Part shown: in pieces, positions 21,954-33,900 of the stretch
Position numbering within the stretch: position 1 is the stretch's first letter
How the letters are laid out: every line of letters begins with the position of its first letter
DNA from: Flectonema sp. DT1601
Taxonomy: Eukaryota; Euglenozoa; Diplonemea; Diplonemida; Diplonemidae
Direction of reading: 5' to 3'
Assembly (NCBI GenBank): GCA_964019425.1
Contig: OZ025787.1
Span: forward strand, 124,001-188,000
Length of the DNA stretch: 64,000 bases
Translations under genes and position numbers: made by a program
Notes under the pieces: model-generated
Databases searched by the model: none
Seen by the model: the letters and a program-made list of their open reading frames with translations, nothing else
What the model was told of the DNA's origin: nothing

Positions 21954-22736
21954 TCAGAGAAGTGGTGGACCACTACCAAACGGTCCTATCTTAGGACCTT
22001 TTATTATATTTTGACTGAAAGTGACGCGAGTCGTACGCGTGTCCTTCGCTAACTCTGTTGGTGTAGTTTGTTGCGGTGGTGTTGAAGGAATCTCCGGTTC
22101 ATTAGATTGTACGTCTTTCTGAGGAGTTACCGGAAGCTGTTCTTTAATAATCTCCTCATCAGATGAAGTAGTACAGTAGCTGCTTACTGGTGACCAGTCA
22201 GGTCTTGGAAGATCTAGTAATTCACAATCCTGTGTTTTATTTAATATGTTTTGAGATAAAGTTAAGGAAACCATAACAACACAATCACATACATCAATTA
22301 AACTTTCATCTTGTCGAAGTGTCTCTAGTCCGCCGTATTCGAAACCTTCCTTTGCCATGTGAATTAGTTTCTTAACCTTCATAGCGCCTTTTAATTTACT
22401 GGGTGACTTTTTCGAAACTCCATTTTTTCGTTGTTGTAACTTCTCTTCAATAACTGCGGCATTTTGTTTGCTTTTTTTCCGAGCAGCTTCTTTGAGACTT
22501 ATTTGTACTGCTGCTGCCTCAATAATTCGTCTTTTCTGTTCCTGTTGTCGACGTTCTAGAGCTTCCAGCAGATGTTCTTTTACAGGAGAGAGTTCCATTT
22601 CATGTTTTCTATAATCAACTGATACACCAATCCCGTGATTTATTCTCTTTATTGTCACTGTTGACCCTTCTTTAGCTTTTCTTTTAAATTTACCTCCGCG
22701 TTGGACGTTCGGATTCAGCTGCTGTAGGGCGCTCAT
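21954..22736 (-). CDS. Unknown basic coiled-coil protein
   Basis: Exons 22293-22736 and 21954-22229 flank a 63-nt intron (22230-22292; GTATGT to ACACAG), giving 239 aa. The intron is a multiple of three with no stop, so unspliced RNA would encode 260 aa with a hydrophobic insert. Residues about 1-45 contain TVTIKRINHGIGVSVDY; a basic, helical region rich in Glu, Lys and Gln follows (ALERRQQEQKRRIIEAAAVQ). The C-terminal part is acidic then Pro/Thr-rich, ending GPKIGPFGSGPPLL. I do not recognise the family. The start was set at 22736 because a strong acceptor (TTTTTTTTTAATCTCAG, 22757-22758) lies between it and the upstream in-frame ATG at 22793. Confidence 0.7.
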   Translation of the reverse strand: MSALQQLNPNVQRGGKFKRKAKEGSTVTIKRINHGIGVSVDYRKHEMELSPVKEHLLEALERRQQEQKRRIIEAAAVQISLKEAARKKSKQNAAVIEEKLQQRKNGVSKKSPSKLKGAMKVKKLIHMAKEGFEYGGLETLRQDESLIDVCDCVVMVSLTLSQNILNKTQDCELLDLPRPDWSPVSSYCTTSSDEEIIKEQLPVTPQKDVQSNEPEIPSTPPQQTTPTELAKDTRTTRVTFSQNIIKGPKIGPFGSGPPLL

Positions 22737-22756
22737 ATTGTGGCGCGACACCCCCC

Positions 22757-22758
22757 CT
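22757..22758 (-). promoter_or_regulatory. 3' splice acceptor that sets the start at 22736
   Basis: A T9 tract followed by AATCTCAG on the minus strand, 20 nt before the ATG. The upstream ATG (22793) would be removed from the mature RNA. Confidence 0.65.
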
Positions 22759-23259
22759 GAGATTAAAAAAAAACTAATAATAAAGCCATTCAACCATTAC
22801 TGTCTTCTTCATAATGAAATTAGAAATGCTAATTCCGGTTGTTGGTGACCGTGAGGTGGGAAACCGCTGTAGGTATTCCAAAGACTTAAGAAAAGGATAA
22901 ATATCATCTAACTACACAACAGGTAGTCAGTAACTGGGACAGATGGTTCTTTCCTCTTTCTTTTGAAGAATATCATTTAAATTAACAAAACGAAACAAAA
23001 AAAACAGAAAAACACAAGCAGATTGTGTTAAGATTCTGAGAAACAAAATTACAAACAACTTGAACAGTGTGAAACAGCTTTCATGTTATCTTATAACAGT
23101 CTGAGATAAGTTGTTTCTTCCCTTAGTTCTTTCCGACTGGGCGGAGTCAGTTCTACTTCTCTAGACTGGAAGTAAATTGAGCAAAACAGTTATGAGAGCG
23201 AGTGGCAGCTTTAGCGACGATATAACTGCAACCGCAGCAATTAAGATGCGTGCGAGAGT
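22759..23259. other. Spacer without supported gene
   Basis: About 500 bp of AT-rich sequence with no coding or repeat features that I recognise; probably the OTU gene 3' UTR plus leader sequence. Confidence 0.5.
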
Positions 23260-24408
23260 TTAGGTGACGTACTGTACACCAGTTGGAGGTTGTACGATAA
23301 CTGGATTATAATGATCAGCTCCAGATTCTTCTAAGTAGGCGAGCCATACTTCAGGTGCATCTCGACTGTTGTGAGGACGGAGTTTGAGGCAATCTTGACC
23401 AGCGTTTGAAGTTATTATTTTGAAGACCAAACCGTAGCAGTCAGCAGCAGCCTGTAGAGTCATACTGTCACCCCACTTGCGAGTATTCTCCATGTCATAA
23501 CAATAATTCTCAAAAGATGGCTCCTCACAGAACCCAGCGTAGTGGTCACTGTTCTCTCGAAGGTGTTGACAAACTTCCTTTCTAACTTTTTCGTGTTGTC
23601 CTGATTCACCAAAAACATGATACGCGACTGATCTGAATTGACAACAGCCGTCTGCAGCAACGGGAACCTCTTTTAAATTCCTCACTCGTAGGTTCTCAAG
23701 AAGAACTATCTTTCGATTAGTAAGAACCTCACTTCCGTAAACAACTCCGTTACGGTGCGCATCATCAATTTCCTCTTGTGATGGTCCTGTAAAACTGACT
23801 GTCTTTGTTGATTCATTCCTCCAACAAAACAATCCAGTACCTGAGCCATTCATTCCACTGTTACTTCCATTGCTACCGCTACTGGCGCTTCCCAAAGCGG
23901 AGTTACTTCGATCAGAAGAGATTTCAGAGAGTGTCCAACCGTTAACGTAAAGTGGTGGTTCTGGTCCTAAATCATGTTTTACTCCTGATAGTTCAAGCAT
24001 TCTTCGGAGAGGTACTAGAAGTGGTTGGTAGACTTTTGGAAGAATTATTACACGACTGATAAATCCAACTGTCAGAGTCATCTGATTTCCTGAAAGAGAA
24101 ATCTCACGAAAATCAGCTCTCTTTGTATCATTAACTGTGTAAGAGATTGCCGCACTATTACCAGTGTTGCTGAAGGTTGGGAAGAGTGTGATCTCATCAC
24201 CGTCAGCATCGGTGTAACGGATTTCACCATCGAGGATTTTTACTCCATCGACAACCTTTCTCTTTATCAGCCCAACATCAACTGTTGCGTATTCTCCTCC
24301 CACATTTACTTGAACACTCTGCTCATCAGAACTAATTATGATTACTCCCCTTCCTCCACACTCGTAGACTCCTTCCCAACCAAATTCCCAGTCATCGATA
24401 GCAACCAT
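23260..24408 (-). CDS. OTU-family cysteine protease (deubiquitinase)
   Basis: A single exon of 382 aa. The C-terminal third is an OTU domain: VAADGCCQFRSVAYHVFG carries the catalytic Asp253 and Cys256 (the usual DGNC motif with Cys in place of Asn), and ESGADHYNPVIV carries the catalytic His366. It should cleave ubiquitin or a ubiquitin-like chain, probably in the cytosol. The N-terminal 160 aa is beta-rich (GVIIISSDEQSVQVNVGGEY) with no family I can name. A Ser/Gly/Asn-rich linker at 166-192 separates the two parts. The ATG lies 19 nt after CCTCTCACAG (24428-24429); two closer AGs are also possible acceptors. Confidence 0.88.
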   Translation of the reverse strand: MVAIDDWEFGWEGVYECGGRGVIIISSDEQSVQVNVGGEYATVDVGLIKRKVVDGVKILDGEIRYTDADGDEITLFPTFSNTGNSAAISYTVNDTKRADFREISLSGNQMTLTVGFISRVIILPKVYQPLLVPLRRMLELSGVKHDLGPEPPLYVNGWTLSEISSDRSNSALGSASSGSNGSNSGMNGSGTGLFCWRNESTKTVSFTGPSQEEIDDAHRNGVVYGSEVLTNRKIVLLENLRVRNLKEVPVAADGCCQFRSVAYHVFGESGQHEKVRKEVCQHLRENSDHYAGFCEEPSFENYCYDMENTRKWGDSMTLQAAADCYGLVFKIITSNAGQDCLKLRPHNSRDAPEVWLAYLEESGADHYNPVIVQPPTGVQYVT

Positions 24409-24939
24409 TCTGTTTGGAGGTTCTGAACTGTGAGAGGAAATATAAGACTAATGGAGTGGTACAAATATGAACTACGAATGGCCGTTTTTCATTTGAATAA
24501 AAAAACAACTTTTGACCGTATGAACTGATTCCTGATGATGATCCAAACATAAGGATCCGAAATGAATAAAAATATTCTGATATACGAAGTGGGATGGATA
24601 ACGAGGGATGATGAGATCTCGTAAAAAAAAAAGACAAAAAAAAAAGAGAAAATACTATTTCTCGTTGATAAGAATACACAGAATATGATAACCAGATTTG
24701 GAGAATTTTTTCCCCCTTAAAGTGCTTTTTTTTTTTTTTTTTTTTTTTTTTTTCTTGTTGCGCAGTGCAAAAGCATTCACAGCCGAATGATAGTCAGTAG
24801 GGATGAGAAATTACAAATACCAACTCCCAATGAAAGTGGATAGATTAGTTTATTAAATTGTTGGCGCTTTCGCCGACGGGGTCATTACTACTTGAAATAC
24901 TACTTCACTACTTAGTTACCCATGGCAACCTCAAACCAC
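24409..24939. other. Spacer downstream of midasin, with poly-T and hairpin
   Basis: It holds a T run of about 33 nt at 24725-24753, a 6-bp hairpin TTGGCGCTTTCGCCGA at 24861-24876 and the second copy of a 28-bp repeat that includes the midasin stop codon. No gene is supported. Confidence 0.6.
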
Positions 24940-24966
24940 TTAGTTACCCATGGCAACCTCAAACCA
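24911..24966. repeat. 28-bp tandem duplication across the midasin stop
   Basis: Two perfect 28-bp copies (24911-24938 and 24939-24966) contain the last codons (EVAMGN) and stop of midasin. The outer copy lies in the 3' UTR. The length is not a multiple of three, but the stop in the inner copy shields the reading frame. Confidence 0.9.
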
Positions 24967-27900
24967 CTGAGCCAATGTATCAGACAATGCACTTGGTAAC
25001 TGTTCAAGACTGTTGACTACGATGTAAAAAGGAAATGGGAACCCATCCATGTAAGGAGTCATTTTAACTTCACCATTTGGGAAGTAATCGATGTCAACCA
25101 TTTGAAGGATCGATCCGTATTCTTTCTTTGCAAGCTGACGTCTTTCTTCTCTCCTGTTTGGAGTTTGTTTCTTATGTCCATATTAGAGAGATGGCATTAG
25201 ATAATGAAAAAACATACTTTTGACGCATCCCAGCTGCTTTTGTCATTCCAGAAACGTCAATCTCATCAACTGCATCCTTCTTCTTTGGTTCTTCGTCGAG
25301 AATTACAAATACGATAAGTTGGTTATTCTCCTGTAAGATTTATTTATTCATTTAATTGGATGACACACAACCGACCTCCACTTACGGCAAATGAAATAAA
25401 GTAATTGTATACCTGAGCTCTGCAAACGAGTCTCTTTATCTCTTCTCTGTACTGTCTTTGAATCTTTCCATCACTGATAACGAACATGAGTTGGAGGAGA
25501 TCAGACGTCTGTCTTGATGAAGGCGGACGCTGCATCTTCGCATTGTCAAGAAGTTCAAGAGATTGTTCCATAAGTAAATGTACATCAGTTTCTTGTTGAG
25601 TAAAGTTAAAAGCACCAAGAGTCTTAGCTGGGCAGTCTAATACTAATGGATCTTCAAACTCTTTAATGAATTTAACATCAGAACCAAACTTAGCCACAGC
25701 AACCTCACCAGCTTCTACTATCGCGAGAGCCTTTGTTAGGACTGCCATGGATTCTAAGGCTGACTTACCAGCATCATTATAAGCCATTGAGGAAGAGTCG
25801 TCAATCGCAACTACTATTTGGTACTCGCGTGTTGCTGGTTTAGTTCTACGCATCCAAATCTTATCTTTCTTGTACTCAGATGCGATGTATCCAATTACCT
25901 TCTTCATGTTGAGTCGTTTTCCTGTTTTATAATCTCCTTTCAAACGATCTGTTTTAGTTGGCTCCAACAGAAGGCGAAGGTGTTGCGCGAGTTCGTGTGC
26001 GAGAGGGTTGACTTTCGATTCCATTTCGTCCCAAAGTGCTTCACCCTTTCTTATAATAGCATTCTCGTCATCTTCAAGCTCTTCACCTTCCTCATAGAAG
26101 TCCTCTACGTCCTCAACTGGCTTTTGTTTTGATTTGGTCTTCTGACCACCAGATTTGCTTTTCTTCTTCTTCTCGCCTTCTTCGTCTTCCTTTTCCATGT
26201 CGACTTCCATTTTGTCTTCGTCTTCAGCAGGGAGCTCGTCGTCCTTGTTGTCGACCTTCTTTTGATCTTCTTCTTCTTTAGTGAAGTCTTCTTCTTCCAT
26301 TTTATCGAGATCTTCATCATCATCGACTGGGGCAGCACCGTACTGCTCAACAGAGGAATCCTTTGGAGCTATTTCAAATTCTGCTGCTTCGGCATCGGCA
26401 TTGTCTTCGTTATCATCATCTCTGCCGTCAGCATCTTCTGCGCGGACCATTTTGTCCTTCATCTTCTCAAACATTTGACCCAAAGCTTTGAAAGGATCAG
26501 CAGCATCTTGTTTCTTAGGTTGTGTGTCTTTACGATCGTCCTCGTTCTCACCTCCATCATCCTTTTGCTGCTCAGTACTTTCATCTTTTTTCTCGTTCTC
26601 ATTCTTGGATTGATTCTTGTCTGATTTCGCGCCCTTCTTCGCAGCGGTCATCGTTTCTCCAGTGGCGGAGTCTTGCATTTGATCTACCGGTGCTTGTTCT
26701 TCTTGTCCTTGTTTAGATTGTGGTTCCTGTTTCTCGTCTTCTTTTTTGCTAGTTTGATCCTCTCCTGTTTTACCATCGTCAATACCTTCGTCTCTTCCCT
26801 TTTGCTCGTCTGGCATGTCAAGTCCGGCAGCCTCGTTTTCATCTTCATTCTCGTGATCACCTTCATCACTGTTGCCGTCTTGGTTTGGATCAATCTCTGG
26901 GTGTTCATCACCATCTTCATCAGAACCTTCTCCATCTTCCTTTTCATTGACTTCCTTTGTTTCTGCGTCTTCAGGTTGGCTGTCTTGACTTCCCTCATCG
27001 TCAGATCCTTCCTCGTTGTCGGATCCTTTTTTCTCTTCCTCTCGTTTGTTGTCTTCATCGACAGTGCTGCCACTGTCGTTGTCACTGTCGTCACCATCAT
27101 CATCGATGTCCATATCCTTAGCAGTTAGATCACCTTCATTATTGTCACTGGCTTGGTCGTCATTCTTTAATTGCTCATCGAGCTTCTTATTATCGAAATG
27201 TTGTTCATCTTCGTTTTCAGATCCTTCGCCGTCTTCGTTGTTGTCTTCGAACTCGTCATCATCGAGATCTTCACGTTTCTGTTCCTTGTCATCTGCTTCT
27301 CTTAAGTTCTCATTGTCTTCAGTCTTTTGCTCTCCTTTTGTTTCTTGTTGGTCATCACCATCGACTTCAGCTTCTTCTTTTGAAACTTCACTTTCGTTTC
27401 CGTCTTGTTCTTCGTCTTTGTTGTCGGGTGCGTCTTCGAGCTGACCTTCAAAATTAGTGCTAACCTCAACACCTTCCTCTTGTTCACCTTCTTCTTGTTT
27501 TTCTTGAGTTTCCTGCTGTTCATCTTTTTCCAAATCTTTTGATGACATGATTTGATCTTCGTTTTCGATCTCTTGAGAAACATCATTTTTACCTTCTCCG
27601 TCATCCATGCCAGTTCCTTCTTGAAAGTCACCAGTAGCATCTCCTTCACCGTCTCCGTCTTCGTCTTCGTCATCCTTTCCACAGAAACCCTTTCTGAGAA
27701 GGGTTCCAAATATTCTGCAGATGATTAAATTGAGACGAGTACTCGCAGCGTGATATTGTATCAGAGATCTAAATATATATTCAATGACGTAATGTGTTTC
27801 AGATATGAGATCCCATGGTAGGTCAGCATCAGGATTCCTCTTTAAATAGTTGGCAACATGATCGATGTCAGAAATTGATACACCAGTAAGTAGTTTATCA

Positions 27901-30900
27901 CAGAGAGTGTTGCATTCAGATATGGAACTTCCCTTTAAGTTTGAAGAACATTCCTTCAACAGATTACATGTCTGACTTAGCTTAGATAAATCAGGTGTAG
28001 ATATGGTAACTGGTCTTCTTGATAACATCGCTGATACGAGGTCACAATTCTTTTCGATTGAATCACAAAGACCAACAGGTAATGATGTCTTTGATGAATC
28101 TTTAATACGATTCGTAACGGAAGTAATACTTTCTAATGTCATTTTGATATCATTTGCGGACTTAGAACGAGCAATCTGATGTCTTGCTGATCGACAGCTC
28201 TCCGATAGTTTTTGAACATAAGAACGATTAGACATGTCTTCTGAATTAACCATTTGATTACTTCCATCAACAGGTAACCCACCATATGTTGCTTCTGTAA
28301 GTGGTGCTGCTTGTAGTAGACAATCAGAACAGATTTCATTAATTTCTGAAAGTAGTGAATCCAACATCATAACTTCAGGAAGAGCCTTCCAGTTGGTTTC
28401 CGCCTTCCGTGAGCTCTCAAATAAATTATTAAAACTTGATAACAAGTTCGCAATGTGTGGAATGACATCTGATCTTTGGATCTTCACAGCAGCTGATAAG
28501 TTTCCAACAGTAAGTTGCATCTGTGCGATATGAGCAGCATTAATATCACCGTGAGGGTTAACAAAGGATTTCATTAGACGACGTTGAGCGTGAACTAAAC
28601 GAAAGAAGTCGCGTTCAGAAGTCAACCACAACAGACGTTCTTGTTTTCCATTTGGTGAGACCCAAACAGATTTTCCTTCAGCTGCTAGAGAAAGATCAAT
28701 TGGGTAGTTGGTACCTTCAAGAGCAGCTCTCTCTCCCCAATTAGTTGGAGCAGTTCTTGTTTGAAGACCTTCACTAGCGAGTGTTTCAAGAAGTAACTTT
28801 AGTGCTCTGGTTTTAATTGTTTTCTTTTCAGTTGCAGGAGGTTGTAATTGTAAAACCCTTTCAGTAATGTTATCAGTTACCTCTGCCATCCTACTAGCGA
28901 TTGCAGTAAGAGACTCAACACAACATAAGTCAGTTTCTTTATTCAGACTGTCAGCTGCATCATCAAGAGCGATACGGAAAGCAGACATCACATCTTCCTC
29001 TTCGATTTCTTTTTGTTTGGCATCTTCTTCAGGTCTTTTTGTTCTTTTGTTTACAAATTTCTTTGGACGTGGTGGAACCATTCCACCTTCGTCTGGTAAG
29101 ACTAACTTTTCATCTAACTTATCATCGTGAGTTACTAACCATGGTTGGAGAGGTTTATTTAAGACATCATCCCAAAGTCTCATCACCTTAGCAATCTCGC
29201 GATGACTCTTCTGAGTTGCTGCTGTTAGCGCGTAGTAGTTGGCGTCTTCCCACTTTTGAATTTTAATAAACTCCGAGAGCTTCTTTCTAATGTCTTTACT
29301 GTCATAGTTGAAGGCAGTTTCAAAATCTTTCTGGAAAGTTGCAAAATACGCAGCAGTGTTGAGGAATATGTTACGTAAAGTCCTACACTGTTGTGAATCA
29401 GTAATACCTCCATCAACAATAGAAAGTGCGAGACGTTGTCCGTGAGCAGCAAGGAGACGAACACGAAGATCAAAATCACCGTAAGTAGCCTGTTCAATAA
29501 ATTGTTTTACTGCTTGGGTTAGACCATCAGTGTTGTCTTCACCACCTGACATTGCTAATTGAACCAAACCCCACAATGTGAATGCATGGCGACATGCTAC
29601 TTCTTCTGCTTCACGTCTTCTAGCATGGAGAAGATGAGGCCAGCAGTGAAGTTCTAATCGTCTCCATCTCAAAACAGTGCTTCCTAAAGCTTTGATGTGT
29701 TGTGCTATTGAAACTCCCTTGTGAGCTGATGTTTCCCATTCATGACACGTCTTTAATACTAATTCAGTTCCCTGTAAGACTTTCATTAAAGGATCAGTAC
29801 GAGGATTTAATAACAACACTCGATCCATTATCTCAAGGAGACGAATGAGAGGTGGATGGTCAGGGAAATCTACAAGAAGCTCCTTAACACGGTGATACAA
29901 TGGAATTAAAACCTTCAGACCATGAGCTGACTCACAAATATCCGGCTGAGCATAAATATTGAATCCAGTTCGAACCCTGTCGGTAACATCATTCGATGGT
30001 GAGTTTCCGACTGCTGACTCATTGCATTTTTTAATTGAGACTATAGACATTGCGATTGGAGGGATGTGAGAAGGATTACAGAGTAATTTGTGAGATGGCA
30101 CATCAGTTCCTACAGAGAGAGCGTCAATAGAATGAGAAACAGACTTCGCTGAGATTATCATGTTACTGCACAGCCTAGACTTTAGAACTGAAGGCTTCAA
30201 TCTTTTTCTAACAATATCTGCTGATGGAGCATCAAGGAGCTCCATTGCGATTGCCTGATCAGGTGCAGGTATTTCAGGAAGAGCATCATCAGCTAGTTGT
30301 TCTTCAGTTGCCATTAACATAGAACGCGCTTTGATTACTTTTCCTTCTTTCTTACTACGTCCTCGTTTCTTGTTATTTTTGTTTGTAGAGTTAACAGGAA
30401 CACTTTCACCACCAACATGGGTAAAGCGGAGCTTGACGGAGTCTGACACCATACAAAGATACTGTAAGACCACATCAAGTAGTTCTCCTTTATCTAAAAC
30501 TTGTCTAACTCGTCTAATGTCATAAGAGAGGACGTCTTCGTCAATCTTTGCGTCAGCTTCGTCTTCACTGGAATGTTCAGACATGTCTTCATCATCATCC
30601 TTCTTCTCTTTGAAATCAAACCCATCAACATATGATGGAAACAACTCCTTCAGAGTTCTCTCAAGTGCTTCGTCGTCTCCTTCGATTTCTGTTTTGTTTT
30701 CCTTCCATTTGAATTGCTGAGCGGCTAAGGCAGCCCGACGTTTTTCTTCTTCTTCGATAACATCCCACAGTGCAACCCACGCTCCATAAACAGCTTCAGA
30801 GTCCGCAAGTGCTACTCTTTGTAAATGTTTTAGGTTTCTGTCTGCTGAACTAATGCCACCTTCAGTAACAGAAGTAAAAGCTAAGGCAGTCTTGTCTTGA

Positions 30901-33900
30901 AAGACACGGAGGAGGTTAATAGTAGAGTTGACAGCACTCCAGTGGTCTTTCTCTGAAGCATCAGGTGAGAAGACATTCCTAACAAGTTCTCTCAATTGTG
31001 GTGTGACATCACTAGTAATTGAAACAGCTGGTAGAGATAAAGAGTTTGGTAGAAGTGATTTCATTAAAGTTAATACTTTATCAGGTGACTTTTGTGTTGT
31101 ACTTAACTTTCTCTTTCTCTTCTTCTTCTCATGACTTACGAATGGAACAGAACGAGTTGCAATAGTAACACCCAGTTCTAATAATGCAACAGATGATCGT
31201 AATGGTGAAGTGATGTCTTCATATCCAACGTACTTATCAACTGATGACGCGAAGTGACGAGCAGCACTTGCGAGAATTTGACTTTCTCTGATAGCAACTT
31301 CCTTATTGTCGTCTCTAAATCTTTGTACGCAGGCACCTAAACGACTTGCAGAAGCAACACTTGTAACAAATTGACGAACCTCCCAAAACAGTGCAGGAAA
31401 TCGGTCAGCCTTGTCGGTAATTTCAACACTTCTACGATGAACAGCTTTGTTTTGAACTCTGCTGAGTTCTTCTTCTAATATTTCACATCGAGATTGCTGT
31501 GACTTCACAACCTCTGAGTCCGCACTGTTCACAACTGATTCAATTTGTATGATATTACTTAAGTATTTGTTTCTTAAAGTACACCACCTTGCTACTGCTT
31601 CAGCCTTGTGTTTGGTACGGACAGCAGGGTCAAGTGGACTGGTAGGTTGTAAGAGGAATAGCCTCCATCCAGCGATGATGAGTAGCGCAGACCCAACATC
31701 GATTCCGTCCTTAATACGGAGTAGGATGTTAGCTGCAGGAATTGCGTAGTCGGAAATCGATTTTTTAAAGACGGCATTAGAGATGAATAAATCTTCTCTG
31801 TTTTTAATCATGTCGACCAACTCTTTGAACTTTTCAACAGTTGGAGTTGATAACAATGAGCCTATCAGTTGTGAAGTAATTTCACTTTCCTGAATGAAAT
31901 ATTTAACAGTCGACGCAAACAATATAAAGCAAGTCGTAGTAATACTTTCCATAACTGAATGCTTTACATCCCATCTTGGAAGATGAATACAAGCTGTTAA
32001 AGCGTTCTTAACAGAAGACATAGTTACTTGTGATGATAGAAGTAATTGTTCTGAAGTGGCTGATGTTAAAATAGTTGTCAATCGAACTAAGTCGATTGTA
32101 GGAGCAGATAGAAGATGACGAGAGTATCTGTCGCTGACTAATATTTTTAAGAAATCATCTTCGACTTCTTCGTCAGCTTCATTCGAATCCCAATCTTGAA
32201 ATGCTATTCTCGCAATCAAACCATCAGCTAAAGGATGCTTTAAGTCGGTTGAGTTCAAGTTACCCTCCGCTGCTAATTTCAAAGGCATACAGTCAGCTGG
32301 AAGCAACCAACTCCTCGCTGACGCCAATCGACAAAGAACACCAAATGCATCTCCTGATGTCGCTGAATGACCTTCACTAAATACTTTTTGAATTAATTTA
32401 ACTGCAGAATTAGTTGTTATAAATCTCCACACATCAACTCCATCGAATGCTGGAGGGTCTTTGGCTATTAATTGTTCACGTTGTTGTGAAGCCTCGATAA
32501 TCATTTCGTGGTGTTCAGCCATTGAAGGAGCAGGGTGACCTCCCTTCTTCCATAAGTGAGGAGAGCGGAGATCACCAACTAAGCTGAAGTGTTGAATTAC
32601 TTTTGCGTCAAATCCACGAAGGGATTTTGCTGCAGATTCAGTCAGCGGCATTTTTGAAACTGAACGAGCCAATCGTAGATATCTGTGAAGCCAACGTAAC
32701 ACGTCAGAGTCGCTGGCAGTCATCGGAATCAAATCAGCGAGTGCACCAGCTGCTCCAGCAGCACTTCTCCAGGCTCCCTTCTTCTCAGAGGGGGAATTGC
32801 TACCGGTAGGTTCTTCTGATTTAAATATCGATGCTTCAGCAAGATCACGTAAAGAACTCAAGATCGTATCACGTAGTAGACTAGACACCTGACATCCTGA
32901 AGAGCGAAGTAATTCAACAAGTGGATTCAAGAATGGAAGAAGAGAGAAACCTGATTCAGCATTAGCAGCTGGTGGAAGAGGAACAACACCAACTTCAGAA
33001 ATATCGATCGCATCTTCAACTGCAGTGATAGATGAGTTGTGTCTAAAAGGGATAGAATCCAATGCCTTGTTTAGTATCTTTATATCATCACATCTTTGAC
33101 TAACTTCATCAGAATGTGACAATCTTGCGACTTGTTCAGCAAACAGCTGCAATGATGTCCTGCGACCCTCAACATCAACGACGTTGTAAAATGCTGCGAG
33201 AGATAATCTTGTTAAACGATCAAAACTTGATACATTCTGATGTCCTATTTGAGAAACTGTCGCGAATGAAACAATCCGAAGTAAATAAAACAACGCTTGA
33301 TCAAATGCTGATGAAGAAGGCTGATGAAACGATTGCCAAATGAATTCCGGATGATACCAACCACCCTGAGCACGACGAACAACGTGTTCTTTTATAAGTT
33401 CATCCAAATGTTGAAGCTCTGAGTCATTTATTTTACTTGATGAAACGCCTCTTAGATAACAGTGAGTGATTGCTGTTCTTAAATGACTAACTGAGTTACT
33501 TGAGTCATTTTGTATCAAATATTGATATAATGCAAAGCATCTCGTTAGAGTATTCATTGAAGGAGCGGAGAGACGTGCTCCAACACGACCCCATTCACCT
33601 TCTTGAGTTGGGTAACATCTTTTTAAATGATGATGATGCCAAGTAGCAAGAGTTAGTATATCACCTCCTTCAGTAACAGAGCTGTTTGATGTAAGAGATG
33701 TGATGTGAGAATTCATTCCACGGATGAAACCTTCAGTTACAGAGCTCTTAGTTGATATGTTTGCAGACGATGATGCGCATAGTGATATTGCTGTAGTCTG
33801 AACAGATTCAACGTCAAATGGAGTTATGAACATTTCCACACCTCTGTTACGCATTGCTCTCGAAACCTCACCATTCTTTGTATCCATTGAGAATATTAAT

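Noticed and set aside
22737-22793. Longer N-terminus for the protein at 21954-22736
   Set aside because: A strong acceptor lies between the two ATGs, and the extra residues are the translation of its pyrimidine tract.
26105-27709. Several long frames on both strands within midasin
   Set aside because: They are shadows of the acidic low-complexity region; the midasin frame is continuous and homologous on both sides.
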